A stretch of 64,000 nt of DNA from Acinetobacter sp. ANC 7912 (GCF_039862785.1 NZ_CP156795.1:2604001-2668000), one strand, 5' to 3'; counted from the stretch's first letter, positions 9,803 through 19,277 are shown. A program made the numbers and translations. Notes: generated by a model not told the origin, from the sequence alone.

Positions 9803-10588
9803 TTAACGTGATAAACGGAAATCTGCTTTACCGTTTACGGTGTATGGTGACAATGCAATATTTTCATTATTCAGGGTCAATGTCACAGCTGTTGCATCAT
9901 CGAGACGGATCTGGAATGGAGATTCCCCACTCAAGTTAAGTGTCGATGCCTGACGGCCGGTTGCCAGCACCTTGCCAGTTGCATCCACAATATGCACTGA
10001 AGTTGGCGTACTGAATTCAAGTTTTAACTGGTCACCAGAAACTGCAACCGTTGAATCCATATTAATGACTTCAACTTCAGATTCCTGCGCTGCCGGTTCT
10101 ACCGCATCATCACTGCTGCTTGACCAGTTCTGAATCATGGCAACCAGCAAGCCCAATACCACCAAGACAGCAAGCGTAATCAGGCCACGTTTTAGCCATT
10201 TACGGTTACGGTCACGGTTAGAACCTGGCAGTTTGCCCATGATCTTGATGGGAGAATTATTCAGACCATTGATCGGCGGTACACCGGTTTCGCTGGCATA
10301 AATATCATCAAAACGCTGGATAATATTGGTCGCATCTACACCTAAATATTTGGCATAGAGACGGTAATACCCTTTGATAAAAGTGGCCTGAGGCAAAGAC
10401 TTATAGTCATCCTGCTCCAGCGCAGTCAGGGTTTTCAGCGGAATATTCAGCTCTTGTTCGACATCTGCCAGTTCAAGCTTTTTATTGAGACGAACCTGGC
10501 GCAAGTACTCACCTGGACGTTGAACATTTCCTAACGCGTTTGGCGCTACGCTCGAATTATTCGATGGTGAATTAGGATTTACTTCCAT
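9803..10588 (-). CDS. rodZ: RodZ-like cytoskeletal membrane protein
   Basis: Membrane protein linking MreB to the elongation machinery and helping to keep rod or coccobacillary shape. The 261-residue protein has an N-terminal Xre-like helix-turn-helix domain (about 25-95, GEYLRQVRLNKKLELADVEQ). A basic juxtamembrane stretch (RDRNRKWLKR) precedes a single transmembrane helix (about 135-152). A periplasmic beta-rich DUF4115-type domain (about 180-261) ends the protein. This is shorter than E. coli RodZ (about 337). Its start overlaps the pilF stop by ten bases, so the two are coupled. Confidence 0.9.
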   Translation of the reverse strand: MEVNPNSPSNNSSVAPNALGNVQRPGEYLRQVRLNKKLELADVEQELNIPLKTLTALEQDDYKSLPQATFIKGYYRLYAKYLGVDATNIIQRFDDIYASETGVPPINGLNNSPIKIMGKLPGSNRDRNRKWLKRGLITLAVLVVLGLLVAMIQNWSSSSDDAVEPAAQESEVEVINMDSTVAVSGDQLKLEFSTPTSVHIVDATGKVLATGRQASTLNLSGESPFQIRLDDATAVTLTLNNENIALSPYTVNGKADFRLSR

Positions 10589-11379
10589 ACGGCCTCAGTA
10601 CTGTACTGTAATTGCAAATAACGTTGGTATTCCTGGCTTTCAGGGAAAAGTGCACGCAGCTGATTCACCAGTACCTGCATTCCGAGTTGATCGCCACTGG
10701 CACGCGCTGTGCGAATGCCTATCCAGAGTGCACGAGCACCCTGATTCTTCTGCCCTACCGCATGCACAAACTGTTCATACATTTTGCTCGCTGCAGGGAA
10801 CTGCTGGTTCAGATAAAAAATCTCTGCCAACTCTAACATTGAAATATAAGAATCGCGATTGGCTTGTAGTGCCTGTTTGAATGATTTTTCAGCATTTACC
10901 AGATCCCCTTTTTTCAGGTAAATCCGCCCCAGATTTTCCAGGGCACGGTAACGCTGGTCATAGCCCAGGGTGGCACCGGCAATTTCAAACTGTTCAATCG
11001 CGTCATTATAACGTTCAAGTTGATATAAATAGGTGCCGTAATTGTTACGCGCCTGTGCATTTTTCGGCTCAGCAGAAATCGCTTTTTTAAAATAACTTTC
11101 CGCTTTTTCCAGATTGGCTTTACTGCCTTCCTGTTGTAGCAGCACGCCCATCATCATATTGGCCTGGGCATCACGTGAATTGATTTTCAGTGCTTCGTCC
11201 AGGGCGCGCTTGGCTGAATCCAGATCACCTGTTTTCAGGTATTCAACCGCCAATTGAGTACGTACCTTAATTGCCTTTTCCGGGTCCTTTTTCCCCGCGT
11301 CTACTGTCTGACAGGCAGTTAATGCAAGTGAAAAACATATTGTTGAAATTAAAGCAATTTTAGATGTCATCTTTCTCAA
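10579..11379 (-). CDS. pilF: Type IV pilus biogenesis/stability lipoprotein PilF (PilW)
   Basis: TPR lipoprotein that helps the PilQ secretin localise and assemble in the outer membrane, needed for type IV pili. The 266-residue protein has a lipobox (LTAC), then about six TPR units, for example AQANMMMGVLLQQEG and AQARNNYGTYLYQLERY. Two starts are possible. TTG at 11379 has AGAGG seven to eight bases upstream; ATG at 11370 is three codons later with only a weak site. Both leave the signal peptide intact. It lies between rlmN and rodZ. Confidence 0.93.
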   Translation of the reverse strand: MRKMTSKIALISTICFSLALTACQTVDAGKKDPEKAIKVRTQLAVEYLKTGDLDSAKRALDEALKINSRDAQANMMMGVLLQQEGSKANLEKAESYFKKAISAEPKNAQARNNYGTYLYQLERYNDAIEQFEIAGATLGYDQRYRALENLGRIYLKKGDLVNAEKSFKQALQANRDSYISMLELAEIFYLNQQFPAASKMYEQFVHAVGQKNQGARALWIGIRTARASGDQLGMQVLVNQLRALFPESQEYQRYLQLQYSTEAVWK

Positions 11380-11393
11380 TTGGCGACCTCTTT

Positions 11394-12629
11394 TTATCCT
11401 TGTGAGCGCATGATCTCATTGGATTGCGCTATTTTCTTTTTCCATTGTTCAGCACGACGAGTACGGTCTGCAACCTGCCCGACTAACTGTCCACACGCAG
11501 CGTCAATATCATCACCACGTGTCTGACGAATCGTACACACAAAACCGGCATCAGACAAAGTTTTTTGGAAAGAAATAATGCGGTTACGGCTAGAACGTCC
11601 GTATGGGGCATGGGGGAACGGGTTAAATGGAATCAGGTTAATCTTGCTTGGCAGGTCTTTCAGCAGCTTAATCATTTCCTGTGCATGTTCAGGCTTGTCA
11701 TTCACGCCATCCAGCATCACGTATTCAATGGTCACATGTTTACGTGCACTTTCATTGCCATCTTTTTTGATATAACGCTGACATGCGGCGATGAGCTGTT
11801 CTAGTGGATATTTCTTGTTAATTGGCACCAATTCATTACGCAGTTCATTGTTAGTAGCATGCAGAGAAATTGCCAAAGCCACATCAATATCTTCTGCCAG
11901 CTGGTCAATCTTCGGCACGACACCAGAAGTCGACAAGGTCACACGACGTTTTGACATGCCGTAGGCAAAGTCGTCCAGCATAATGCGCATAGAGTTCAAC
12001 ACAGCGTCGTAATTGAGCAATGGTTCACCCATACCCATCATTACCACGTTGGTGACTGAACGCTCACGATCCGCAACAGGCACATCTTCCATATAGGAAT
12101 AGTTTGCCATCCACAACTGACCAATAATTTCTGCTTGAGTCAAGTCACGCTGGAAACCCTGTTTACCGGTTGAACAGAAAGAACAGTCCAGGGCACAGCC
12201 CACTTGTGAGGAAATACACAAGGTCTTGCGTGAACCGGTTTTGTCTTCGGCTGGGATCAGTACGGTTTCAACCAGTGATCCTTCCCCATCACCCACGCGG
12301 AACACCCATTTACGGGTACCGTCTTTGGAGAAATTTTTATGCACCACTTCTGGGGCTTTAATTTCACAAATCTTTTCCAGCTTTTCACGCAGCTTGCCTG
12401 AGATATTGGTCATCTCAGAAAAATCAGTCACGAAATACTGGTGAATCCATTTCATCACCTGTCCGGCACGAAATTTCTTCTCACCCATATCTTCGAAGAA
12501 TTTTTCCATTTGTGGACGTGACATGCCAAGTAAGTTCACTTTCTCCACAGTTTTTTCCTGTGCAGGAGCGGATGGAGTGTGTTGCTGTGCATCAGAAACG
12601 GCTGATACAGCGACTGCTTCAGTACTCAT
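11394..12629 (-). CDS. rlmN: Dual-specificity 23S rRNA (A2503) / tRNA (A37) C2-methyltransferase
   Basis: Radical-SAM enzyme that methylates C2 of A2503 in 23S rRNA and A37 in some tRNAs. The 411-residue protein has the CxxxCxxC cluster motif CALDCSFC (about 143-150) followed by [12 protein letters not shown]. It also has the SAM-binding GMGEPLLNY and the C-terminal catalytic cysteine region ([19 protein letters not shown]). The first 30 residues (Ala/Gln-rich) are extra relative to E. coli RlmN (384). It probably leads the operon rlmN-pilF-rodZ-ispG-hisS-yfgM-bamB, since a terminator separates it from ndk. Confidence 0.96.
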   Translation of the reverse strand: MSTEAVAVSAVSDAQQHTPSAPAQEKTVEKVNLLGMSRPQMEKFFEDMGEKKFRAGQVMKWIHQYFVTDFSEMTNISGKLREKLEKICEIKAPEVVHKNFSKDGTRKWVFRVGDGEGSLVETVLIPAEDKTGSRKTLCISSQVGCALDCSFCSTGKQGFQRDLTQAEIIGQLWMANYSYMEDVPVADRERSVTNVVMMGMGEPLLNYDAVLNSMRIMLDDFAYGMSKRRVTLSTSGVVPKIDQLAEDIDVALAISLHATNNELRNELVPINKKYPLEQLIAACQRYIKKDGNESARKHVTIEYVMLDGVNDKPEHAQEMIKLLKDLPSKINLIPFNPFPHAPYGRSSRNRIISFQKTLSDAGFVCTIRQTRGDDIDAACGQLVGQVADRTRRAEQWKKKIAQSNEIMRSQG

Positions 12630-12701
12630 GTGTGTTACCTAAACCATGTCTAAAGATGAAAGGAGAAGCTCAATATATGAGCAAAGGATTATTCAGGGAA
12701 T

Positions 12702-12736
12702 AAAAAAACCAGATAAGTATAATAACACTTATCTGG
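12702..12736 (-). terminator. Terminator after ndk
   Basis: Arms CCAGATAAGT and ACTTATCTGG around an 8-base loop, followed on the minus strand by seven T residues. Confidence 0.85.
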
Positions 12737-12751
12737 CTTGAATACTGCGAA

Positions 12752-13183
12752 TTAACGAGTACGCGGAGCAATCTCAGTTTGCGCGAAGAAGTAGTTAATT
12801 TCGCGGTCAGCAGATGCTACAGAGTCAGAACCGTGAGCAGCGTTTTCATCGATGCTTACAGCGAAGTCTGCACGGATAGTACCAGGAGCAGCTTCTTTAG
12901 GGTTAGTTGCGCCCAGGATTTCACGGTGAGCAAGAACTGCGTTTTCACCTTCAAGAACTGAAACAACCACTGGACCAGAAGTCATGAATGCAACTAGGTC
13001 AGCAAAGAAGCCACGTTCTTTGTGTTCAGCATAAAAACCTTCAGCTTCAGCTTTAGTCAGGTGTTTCATTTTAGTTGCAACGATTTTAAGACCCGCTTTT
13101 TCGAAACGAGCGAAGATTTCACCGATTACGTTTTTAGCAACTGCGTCTGGTTTTACGATAGATAATGTACGTTCAATAGCCAT
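12752..13183 (-). CDS. ndk: Nucleoside diphosphate kinase
   Basis: Transfers the gamma phosphate between nucleoside di- and triphosphates through a phosphohistidine. The 143-residue product starts [14 protein letters not shown] and contains the active-site motif NAAHGSDS (phospho-His about 117), both diagnostic. ATG start with AAGGAG upstream. It is flanked by its own terminator and a promoter-like TATAAT at about 13227-13232, so it is likely monocistronic. Confidence 0.98.
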   Translation of the reverse strand: MAIERTLSIVKPDAVAKNVIGEIFARFEKAGLKIVATKMKHLTKAEAEGFYAEHKERGFFADLVAFMTSGPVVVSVLEGENAVLAHREILGATNPKEAAPGTIRADFAVSIDENAAHGSDSVASADREINYFFAQTEIAPRTR

Positions 13184-13221
13184 GATTGGCTCCTTTAGTC
13201 AATGGTTGACATGAAAATTTG

Positions 13222-13245
13222 GCGCATTATACCGAGATAATGCGC
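13222..13245. other. 9-bp inverted repeat overlapping the probable ndk -10 region
   Basis: GCGCATTAT and ATAATGCGC are perfect arms around a 6-base spacer (ACCGAG). On the minus strand the distal arm contains TATAAT, the best -10 for ndk, about 40 bases before its ATG. It could be the iscX terminator (a short T run follows) or an operator for ndk; sequence alone does not decide. Confidence 0.5.
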
Positions 13246-13293
13246 AATTTTCTGCTTTTCCTCTGTAAAAAAATTGCTTTTTTGACAGAAGCC

Positions 13294-13494
13294 TTAGCGT
13301 GCTTCGTCAATCCAAGCCATTTGAATTGCTTCCAGCAGACCTTCGGTTGATTTTTGTGGATCATCTTCGAAGTCAGGAAGTGCACATACCCATGCATGCA
13401 GATCGGTAAAACGGATCCACTGCGGATCCACATCCGGGTGAGCTTCATACAGTTCAATTGCGATATCGAGAGTATCTGTCCAACGTAAACCCAT
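13294..13494 (-). CDS. iscX: Fe-S cluster assembly protein IscX
   Basis: A 66-residue acidic protein, the same length as E. coli IscX (YfhJ), which binds IscS and modulates iron donation during Fe-S assembly. Family hallmarks are visible: MGLRWTDTLDIAIELYEAHP at the N-terminus, VRFTD-like IRFTDLHAWV, DFEDDPQ, and a C-terminal MAWIDEA. An open frame extends 22 codons upstream, but the ATG at 13494 has AGGA six to seven bases before it and matches the family start. It is separated from the usual isc operon here, lying between ndk and a PAP2 gene. Confidence 0.93.
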   Translation of the reverse strand: MGLRWTDTLDIAIELYEAHPDVDPQWIRFTDLHAWVCALPDFEDDPQKSTEGLLEAIQMAWIDEAR

Positions 13495-13583
13495 ATCTGT
13501 TCCTAATAGCTGTTTGCTTTGATGCTGTACTTTATCAAATCTGGCAAATACTGCGAGCATTTAGCGCAGCAAGCTACATATTT

Positions 13584-14138
13584 TTATAAGTTGATATTAA
13601 ATACCGGAGCCAGAGAAATCACACTGATGGCTACCGTGGCACCAATGACTGCACCAATAACTACATCACTGGGATAATGTAACCCTAAAATCATACGTGA
13701 CAAGGCCACCAGAATGGTAAAAGGCAACATCAGGATCAGCAATAATGGCACAGCATAGCCCAGTAAAGTTGTTGCCATAACTGCATGCAAGGTATGACCA
13801 GACGGAAAACTATAATAATCTAAAGGATGCTCACCTAGACGGATCAGCTGATGATGAACCTGATAAGGTCGAGGACGTGAGGTCTTAGTCTTTAGTATTT
13901 TATAAAGTATTGTTCCAATAGTGCTACCAACTATTAGATAAAACATTTGCAAACTATAAATCAGACCTTGCAGCAACCAGGTAGCAATAATCATCACATA
14001 CCAGAAAACACCATTACCAAGTCGGCTGATCGTTTTAAAGAAGGCAGCTATACTTTTAGAATGTAATAGATGATTCAACACCACGCAGCCTTTTAAATCC
14101 ATCTCGAGAAATTTTGTTTTTGCATTGTGGAGTTTCAT
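13584..14138 (-). CDS. PAP2-family membrane phosphatase
   Basis: A 184-residue integral membrane protein with about five or six hydrophobic helices and the three-part PAP2 active site: KTKTSRPRP (motif 1), YSFPSGHT (motif 2) and SRMILGLHYPSDV (motif 3, SRxxxxxHxxxD). Such enzymes dephosphorylate undecaprenyl diphosphate, phosphatidylglycerol phosphate or related lipids in the periplasm; the substrate here is not known. Two adjacent ATG codons follow AAGGAG; the second (14138) has better spacing (six bases). A role in undecaprenyl phosphate recycling is a reasonable guess. Confidence 0.88.
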   Translation of the reverse strand: MKLHNAKTKFLEMDLKGCVVLNHLLHSKSIAAFFKTISRLGNGVFWYVMIIATWLLQGLIYSLQMFYLIVGSTIGTILYKILKTKTSRPRPYQVHHQLIRLGEHPLDYYSFPSGHTLHAVMATTLLGYAVPLLLILMLPFTILVALSRMILGLHYPSDVVIGAVIGATVAISVISLAPVFNINL

Positions 14139-14231
14139 CATTTGCTCCTTTATTATTTTCAGTTTATCTAACCTATTTATTGAAATACTGAATTTAGAGC
14201 CTTTTATTACAGATTATTTAGAACGATTATT

Positions 14232-14642
14232 TTAAAACTTAATATCTACTGAAATTTGGTCAGTATAGGTACCTGCTGGAAAACCATTTAAAGGATTATC
14301 AAGCAATTGCACTGCAATAATATATTTTTGGCGTTGTGCAGCACTTTGAGTCAGTGGCACGCCCCACAAATTATTATTTGCTCCTCTCAAATTTAACTTA
14401 GTCCGCAATTTATCTGGACCGTTAGCTACAAAACTCATACCATCCGCGCTTAATAAATTTTGACTGTTAAATAAAATGGAATAACTCTTATCACAGGTAA
14501 TATTAAAAGAGGTGGCTGCTTGACTGCGCTGATAACTTTGTAAGCGTAATTCTCCACTACTAAAACCATCAATTGAGCAATATTGCGCAGTTGCTACTGT
14601 ATTCATGACCAGTAGAGATAAAAAGAAAAACAACTTTTTCAT
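14232..14642 (-). CDS. Spore coat U (SCPU) domain pilus subunit, probable tip or minor subunit
   Basis: A 136-residue secreted protein: signal peptide (1-19, ending ATA), one beta-sandwich domain with a disulphide pair (QYCSIDG and NITCDKS), and a C-terminal TYTDQISVDIKF strand typical of SCPU/Csu pilins. It is the last gene of a four-gene chaperone-usher cluster, ten bases after the usher stop. In Csu-type loci the last gene usually encodes the tip adhesin CsuE, which has two domains. This one has a single domain and is much shorter, so it may be a minor or tip subunit of reduced form. The function is inferred from context. Confidence 0.8.
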   Translation of the reverse strand: MKKLFFFLSLLVMNTVATAQYCSIDGFSSGELRLQSYQRSQAATSFNITCDKSYSILFNSQNLLSADGMSFVANGPDKLRTKLNLRGANNNLWGVPLTQSAAQRQKYIIAVQLLDNPLNGFPAGTYTDQISVDIKF

Positions 14643-14652
14643 TGTCCTGCTC

Positions 14653-16983
14653 CTACTTACATACAGCTTCTAGAACCTGGCTGCTAGCATTCTGGAATTG
14701 CATATGATTAAGATTAAATTGTGCCTGGCAGTATTGTCCGCCTTGAGTCTTAACTTTCAGATTGTATATTCCTGGTTTAAATAGATAGAGATAGACAAGA
14801 CCTTGACTATCTACAAAATAAGGCTCTTCTCCAAGCCCATCTATAAGAACTTCTGAACCTGCAACAAGTTTGTTCTGTTGATTATTTTTTAGCCGAACAA
14901 TGAAGCGTTTAGTTTTATGAATAGGAAAATCTAAACGATATCCCCGTTGATCTAGCCCTACCAGCTCTTTGGAAGAATGTTCAAAGGTTTCGTCCATAGC
15001 CAGTTGGTTATGATCGAAAGAAATATCATAGTGAATATAAGGAATCAGGTTATGAACAAACATATACCCTTTTTTATTTGTACTTCCTGCAAGAGTGGCT
15101 GAACGATAAATATCAACATCAGCATGTTGATCTACATTGACCAATGCAAAAGCATTATCTGCATACTTGGTTAAAGCTACTTTGCTACCTAACCAGACTA
15201 GAGCACCATCAAATGCCGCTTGAGAATAACGGCGATCTTCAAATTCATCATGTGATAACTGCAAATTACCAATATCTGTTTTTAACAGGCCATATGCATT
15301 GTAGTTAATCTCTTCTTCTCTATGGTTCACACCAAGCACATAATCAAAACCATTTTGCGTCATAGTACGATGTGCATAACTTAAACTGGTTTCTTTATCT
15401 CCCGTATCATGATCTAAAGAAATACGCCCTCTTTCTCCCCAATTATAATAAAAGGCAATATTAAAGCCTTGATCTCCATCTTCTTCACTAAAATCTTTAT
15501 AATAGCCAAAATCTGTAAATAAATTTTTTGTTAAAACTTTACTTGCACGAACATCTAAAAATTTACGATCTTCTCGAGGTGTCCCATTGTCATCGCTATA
15601 ATAAGATTGATAAACATAGTTAAAACCCAATCCATCAACAATTTTTAAGTTAGAAAAATTTAAGTAAAAGATATTTGAAGATTTAATATTTGAATCCAGT
15701 GTGTCTGAGTTTAAATATTGATATTCTTTAGTAAAATATTGGCTGTTTAAACCAAACGCCCAATTTCTGGAATTACGACTAATTCCAATACCACCTGCAT
15801 ACCCCTGCTCATCTATTTCTTCTGATTTGCTCACCGAAGCTGCAGTATCTAAAAGAAAATATTTGCTAATTCCTTGAGTCCACAATAGATCTGCATTACT
15901 CACATTTTCACTATAAACCAAATCCACGCCTAAGGTGGTAGAGTTAGTGATGCCTCGACGAAAATAGAATTTACCAAACATATCTCTATAATCATCATCT
16001 ACGACATCATAGTTGTAACGTAATTTACCTGCCGAAAAATTATATTCGTTTAATTTTGGCTTTAATAAACGGCTATTTATATAGATTGGAAAACTACGTA
16101 CAGTTCGGTTTCCGAGAATATCTTCTACAACGATTTGAGCATCCCCAGCCTGATTAACGATAGCTCCTCCAGGGAGATTATAGTTACCTGGTGTTACAGA
16201 ATTTCGATACAGACTGACACCATTAATAAATAAATCAATGGTAGAAGGTAAACTAGCACTCCCTGTTAATGCGGGTATGTTCCAGAAAACAAAATCTGGC
16301 CGCTCGATATAATTTGTTCCAAAACTAAGACCGCCAAAACGAAAAGAGTTATTTAAAAAACTATAAGGACTTGTTGTATCGCCTACCGTTAGTTTCAAAA
16401 AATGTTTTGGAAAATCAACATCTAGAGTACTATTTACACGCACTACCTGTTGTTCAACTTCTTCCGGATCATTTCGATACAGAAAAGCATTTTTAAATAG
16501 CCAATAATCATTAAAAATACCAATTTCTGAAAACGTATTAAATTCTTGTTCTTCTTCATCTTTGCCATAAAAAAGACTATAGTTTATAAACCCTCCAAAA
16601 TTTGCTTTTGCGGGTATTTCCACATCTGCCAAGTAATCAGTATCTTGAAAATAGTTTGCTGGTAAGAAAAGTTTAATAGCCTGTAAGCTATGATCATCTT
16701 CTATTCGGATATCAGGTGAGGTTATGAGACAAAAATTGTTTCTAGCTGAATGCCTTGGAGTTTTTTCAATACGAATTCCAATATTACGCAAAGCCTCACA
16801 CTCGACATATCGCTTTCCTCCTTGGGAAAAAGTTACTGTTTCAGTATCATAGTCCAATCCATTCACCCAAATATTTACAATAAACTCTTCAGATATTGCT
16901 TTCTGTTCAATCCCTTGAATAATTTCCGCATGTGTAACCCCAATTCCACAGGCAATGACTAAAAGAAGTTTTTTGGCCTTCAT
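14653..16983 (-). CDS. Outer membrane usher of an archaic-type chaperone-usher pilus
   Basis: Forms the outer-membrane pore that assembles and secretes pilin subunits. The 776-residue protein has a signal peptide (1-19) and an N-terminal chaperone-binding domain with the conserved Cys pair (about 52 and 74). The barrel with plug domain follows (about 150-650), including LFINGVSLYRNSVTPGNYNL and GDAQIVVEDILGNRT, typical usher motifs. C-terminal beta domains end with a second Cys pair (QYCQAQF and LEAVCK). It is about 50 residues shorter than CsuD-like ushers as I remember them. A+T content is high, like the rest of the cluster. Confidence 0.92.
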   Translation of the reverse strand: MKAKKLLLVIACGIGVTHAEIIQGIEQKAISEEFIVNIWVNGLDYDTETVTFSQGGKRYVECEALRNIGIRIEKTPRHSARNNFCLITSPDIRIEDDHSLQAIKLFLPANYFQDTDYLADVEIPAKANFGGFINYSLFYGKDEEEQEFNTFSEIGIFNDYWLFKNAFLYRNDPEEVEQQVVRVNSTLDVDFPKHFLKLTVGDTTSPYSFLNNSFRFGGLSFGTNYIERPDFVFWNIPALTGSASLPSTIDLFINGVSLYRNSVTPGNYNLPGGAIVNQAGDAQIVVEDILGNRTVRSFPIYINSRLLKPKLNEYNFSAGKLRYNYDVVDDDYRDMFGKFYFRRGITNSTTLGVDLVYSENVSNADLLWTQGISKYFLLDTAASVSKSEEIDEQGYAGGIGISRNSRNWAFGLNSQYFTKEYQYLNSDTLDSNIKSSNIFYLNFSNLKIVDGLGFNYVYQSYYSDDNGTPREDRKFLDVRASKVLTKNLFTDFGYYKDFSEEDGDQGFNIAFYYNWGERGRISLDHDTGDKETSLSYAHRTMTQNGFDYVLGVNHREEEINYNAYGLLKTDIGNLQLSHDEFEDRRYSQAAFDGALVWLGSKVALTKYADNAFALVNVDQHADVDIYRSATLAGSTNKKGYMFVHNLIPYIHYDISFDHNQLAMDETFEHSSKELVGLDQRGYRLDFPIHKTKRFIVRLKNNQQNKLVAGSEVLIDGLGEEPYFVDSQGLVYLYLFKPGIYNLKVKTQGGQYCQAQFNLNHMQFQNASSQVLEAVCK

Positions 16984-17025
16984 AGCACGATCCTTTTACT
17001 ACTTTTTTATTATTCGTAATAATCA

Positions 17026-17724
17026 TTATCCTTTAACAGGAAACTCTACATATCCTGCTTCATCTAGTTTGATTTTTAATTTTGCCGCATTCCCTTCTTT
17101 GATTTCACCCAGTTCAACTCTAATTTTATTACCACTCAATACATACAACGCTACATCTTGTCGAAGCAACTCATTATTTTTATTATCTAAAACTACAACT
17201 TCTGTTATTTTTGCAAAGGATTTTGCAGTATTACTAATATTGAGATAAGCCAAATTATTTACTTTTTGAATATCTGCATTCAATTTAGGCGCAATGATTT
17301 TCCCTGCAAATAAAGGTAAAGAAAAATTAAACAAAAAATTGATTGTAGATTTTTCTTGAATTGGTGTTATTTCTTTAAATACAATGCGCCAAGCTTGCTG
17401 TTGTTCCAAATTTTCCGGTGGCTGGCTAAAACCAATACGTACAATCTGCTTACTTTCTGGTTTTAACTCAAATATTTTTGGATTAAAAAGTAAAGTTTTA
17501 TCCTCTATCAATATATCATTTCCTTCCCTATCCTGTTCCCATTTATAAGCATTAATTTCAAAAATTTTAGAAGAGGATAATCCAGTACTTTCAATATTCA
17601 CTGTCGTGCTTTTTTGTTTTTTAAAATCCTCAATCTGCATTTGTATAGGCGTAAATTTAATTCCGGCAGACAAAGAGGCACTCCATACAAGTATTATCAG
17701 AAATCCCATTATTCTTATATTCAT
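17026..17724 (-). CDS. Periplasmic pilus chaperone (PapD-like, archaic type)
   Basis: Folds and caps pilin subunits in the periplasm by donor-strand complementation. The 232-residue protein has a signal peptide (1-20, SASLSA/G) and two Ig-like domains. Conserved chaperone features are IQMQIEDFKKQKSTTVNIES in strand region A-B and the G1-strand segment RIGFSQPPENLEQQQAWRI, with a long proline-containing loop typical of Csu-type chaperones. The start is ATG at 17724 with GGAG six bases upstream; a TTG four codons earlier is less likely. It lies between the major subunit and the usher genes. Confidence 0.9.
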   Translation of the reverse strand: MNIRIMGFLIILVWSASLSAGIKFTPIQMQIEDFKKQKSTTVNIESTGLSSSKIFEINAYKWEQDREGNDILIEDKTLLFNPKIFELKPESKQIVRIGFSQPPENLEQQQAWRIVFKEITPIQEKSTINFLFNFSLPLFAGKIIAPKLNADIQKVNNLAYLNISNTAKSFAKITEVVVLDNKNNELLRQDVALYVLSGNKIRVELGEIKEGNAAKLKIKLDEAGYVEFPVKG

Positions 17725-17838
17725 CTTTGGCTCCAATACATTGAATCTAATTATTATTTATTTTTAAATATTAAAGTAGGAGATGCTTAGTGCACCTCCT
17801 AATTATTTAATTATAGTTTAAATAGAATTTTCTTATTT

Positions 17839-18351
17839 TTAGAATCGAACTGCTACTGTATAAATACCAGAATATAGACCAGCATCTGCTTCACTATAGT
17901 TATCGTTAGATACTGTTGCAGTCACATTAAATTGCTTATCGGCATTTTTGGTACTTGGTAGGTAACGACCATTGTACTCGCCTCCAGATTCATGTCGAGT
18001 AGTAACTCGTACTGGTATTGTTGCACCTCCTTGACCATTTAAAACTCGAGGTGCTGAAATATCCAGACGGTAAGGTGCATTGGTACGCACAGTAAAGGTT
18101 CCTGTATCTGTCCAGCTACCATTTTGTACTTGAGTCAATGTTAATGTTTCATCAGGAATATCCAGGTCACAGTGACGTGGAATATCTAAAACAATTTTCA
18201 TTTTCCCTTCACACTTATCTCCACAGCCATGTTTACCTGCTTTATGTGGTTTATGTTGGCTAGGACCACGATCATCGCCACCAGCATATACACTTGCTGA
18301 TCCAACTCCAAGTACTAATGCCGCTAATGCCACTTGAGTTATTTTTTTCAT
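17839..18351 (-). CDS. SCPU-family major pilin with His/Cys-rich N-terminal segment
   Basis: A 170-residue putative structural subunit of the archaic pilus, first in the cluster. The signal peptide is 1-23 (SVYA/GG). Residues 24-50 form an unusual hydrophilic insert rich in His, Lys and Gly with two cysteines (HKPHKAGKHGCGDKC). The beta-sandwich follows (about 51-170), ending YSGIYTVAVRF, typical of Csu A/B-like pilins. ATG at 18351 has GGAG just upstream; a longer open frame lacks one. I read it as the major subunit from its position and fold. The insert could bind metal or alter donor-strand exchange; both are speculation. Confidence 0.8.
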   Translation of the reverse strand: MKKITQVALAALVLGVGSASVYAGGDDRGPSQHKPHKAGKHGCGDKCEGKMKIVLDIPRHCDLDIPDETLTLTQVQNGSWTDTGTFTVRTNAPYRLDISAPRVLNGQGGATIPVRVTTRHESGGEYNGRYLPSTKNADKQFNVTATVSNDNYSEADAGLYSGIYTVAVRF

Positions 18352-19250
18352 GTTTTTCTCCATTCTTTTAAAAGAATATAAATATTTATTTCGAAGAACG
18401 GCCAGCGTGAAACTCTTTATTATTATGAGTGCAGCCACATAACCGTAGTCTTATCTTATTAGGATTGGCATAAAAACATACAAACGTGATACTTTTCACA
18501 ATACATATCATTATTCCTTAACAGACGCACACAAATCTTCTAGATCTTTATTTTTTAATGAATTATTTTATAGCTCCTTTTTTCTTGTTTTACACCCGAC
18601 ATTTAATACATAATTGAAAAATCTATTAATCCAACCTAAAAAATGAAACATTAAACATATAGCTTTGTTTTTTATTATTTTTTTAAAATAAATCAATATA
18701 AAATAAAACTCTCAAAACCTTACAAAACCTTACAATTTGAGATCTAATATTTTGAAATAAAAATATTACTTATTTTATTTTTTTTATTTTTCATCTTTTT
18801 ATTAATTATCTCAAAATAAAATTAATTCAATAAAATAAAATATACTTTTTAAATTCAAAAACTTAAACATACACTCTTTTTTATTTTAATATTTGTTTCA
18901 GAATTCAATACTTTTATTTCTTTTTTTTCCCAGATTTTTTCTTATTAATTTTTTATTTTACTTTTATAAAATTTAAATTTTCTTCAATAAATAATTTTAT
19001 ATTTCCTTTCTTAATCTATAATTTATAATTCTTAATAAGGACAATCCCCTTACTCTCTTTAGATTATTCTATAATCTCTAAATATTAAGGGTGTTTCTTA
19101 TAGTATTTAATTAATAAAAATAAATTGCTGATTTTTAAATTATATTAAAAAAACATAGATTTAAAACCAAAAACTTAGCACATAAATAACACCTATTTTA
19201 TTTTTTAACCCTAACTCTTATTCTAAGGTTTTCAACCTGAATAATATAAA
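18352..19250. other. Very AT-rich non-coding region upstream of the pilus cluster
   Basis: About 900 bases with long A/T runs and no convincing gene. Only short frames without ribosome binding sites are present. The part nearest 18351 must hold the pilus promoter, but I cannot pick a confident -35/-10 pair. The base composition resembles DNA silenced by H-NS-like proteins. Confidence 0.7.
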
Positions 19251-19277
19251 AAAACCCACTCAAAATGAGTGGGTTTT
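19251..19277 (-). terminator. Terminator after ilvC
   Basis: Arms AAAACCCACTCA and TGAGTGGGTTTT around a 3-base loop, followed on the minus strand by a long T run. Confidence 0.9.
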
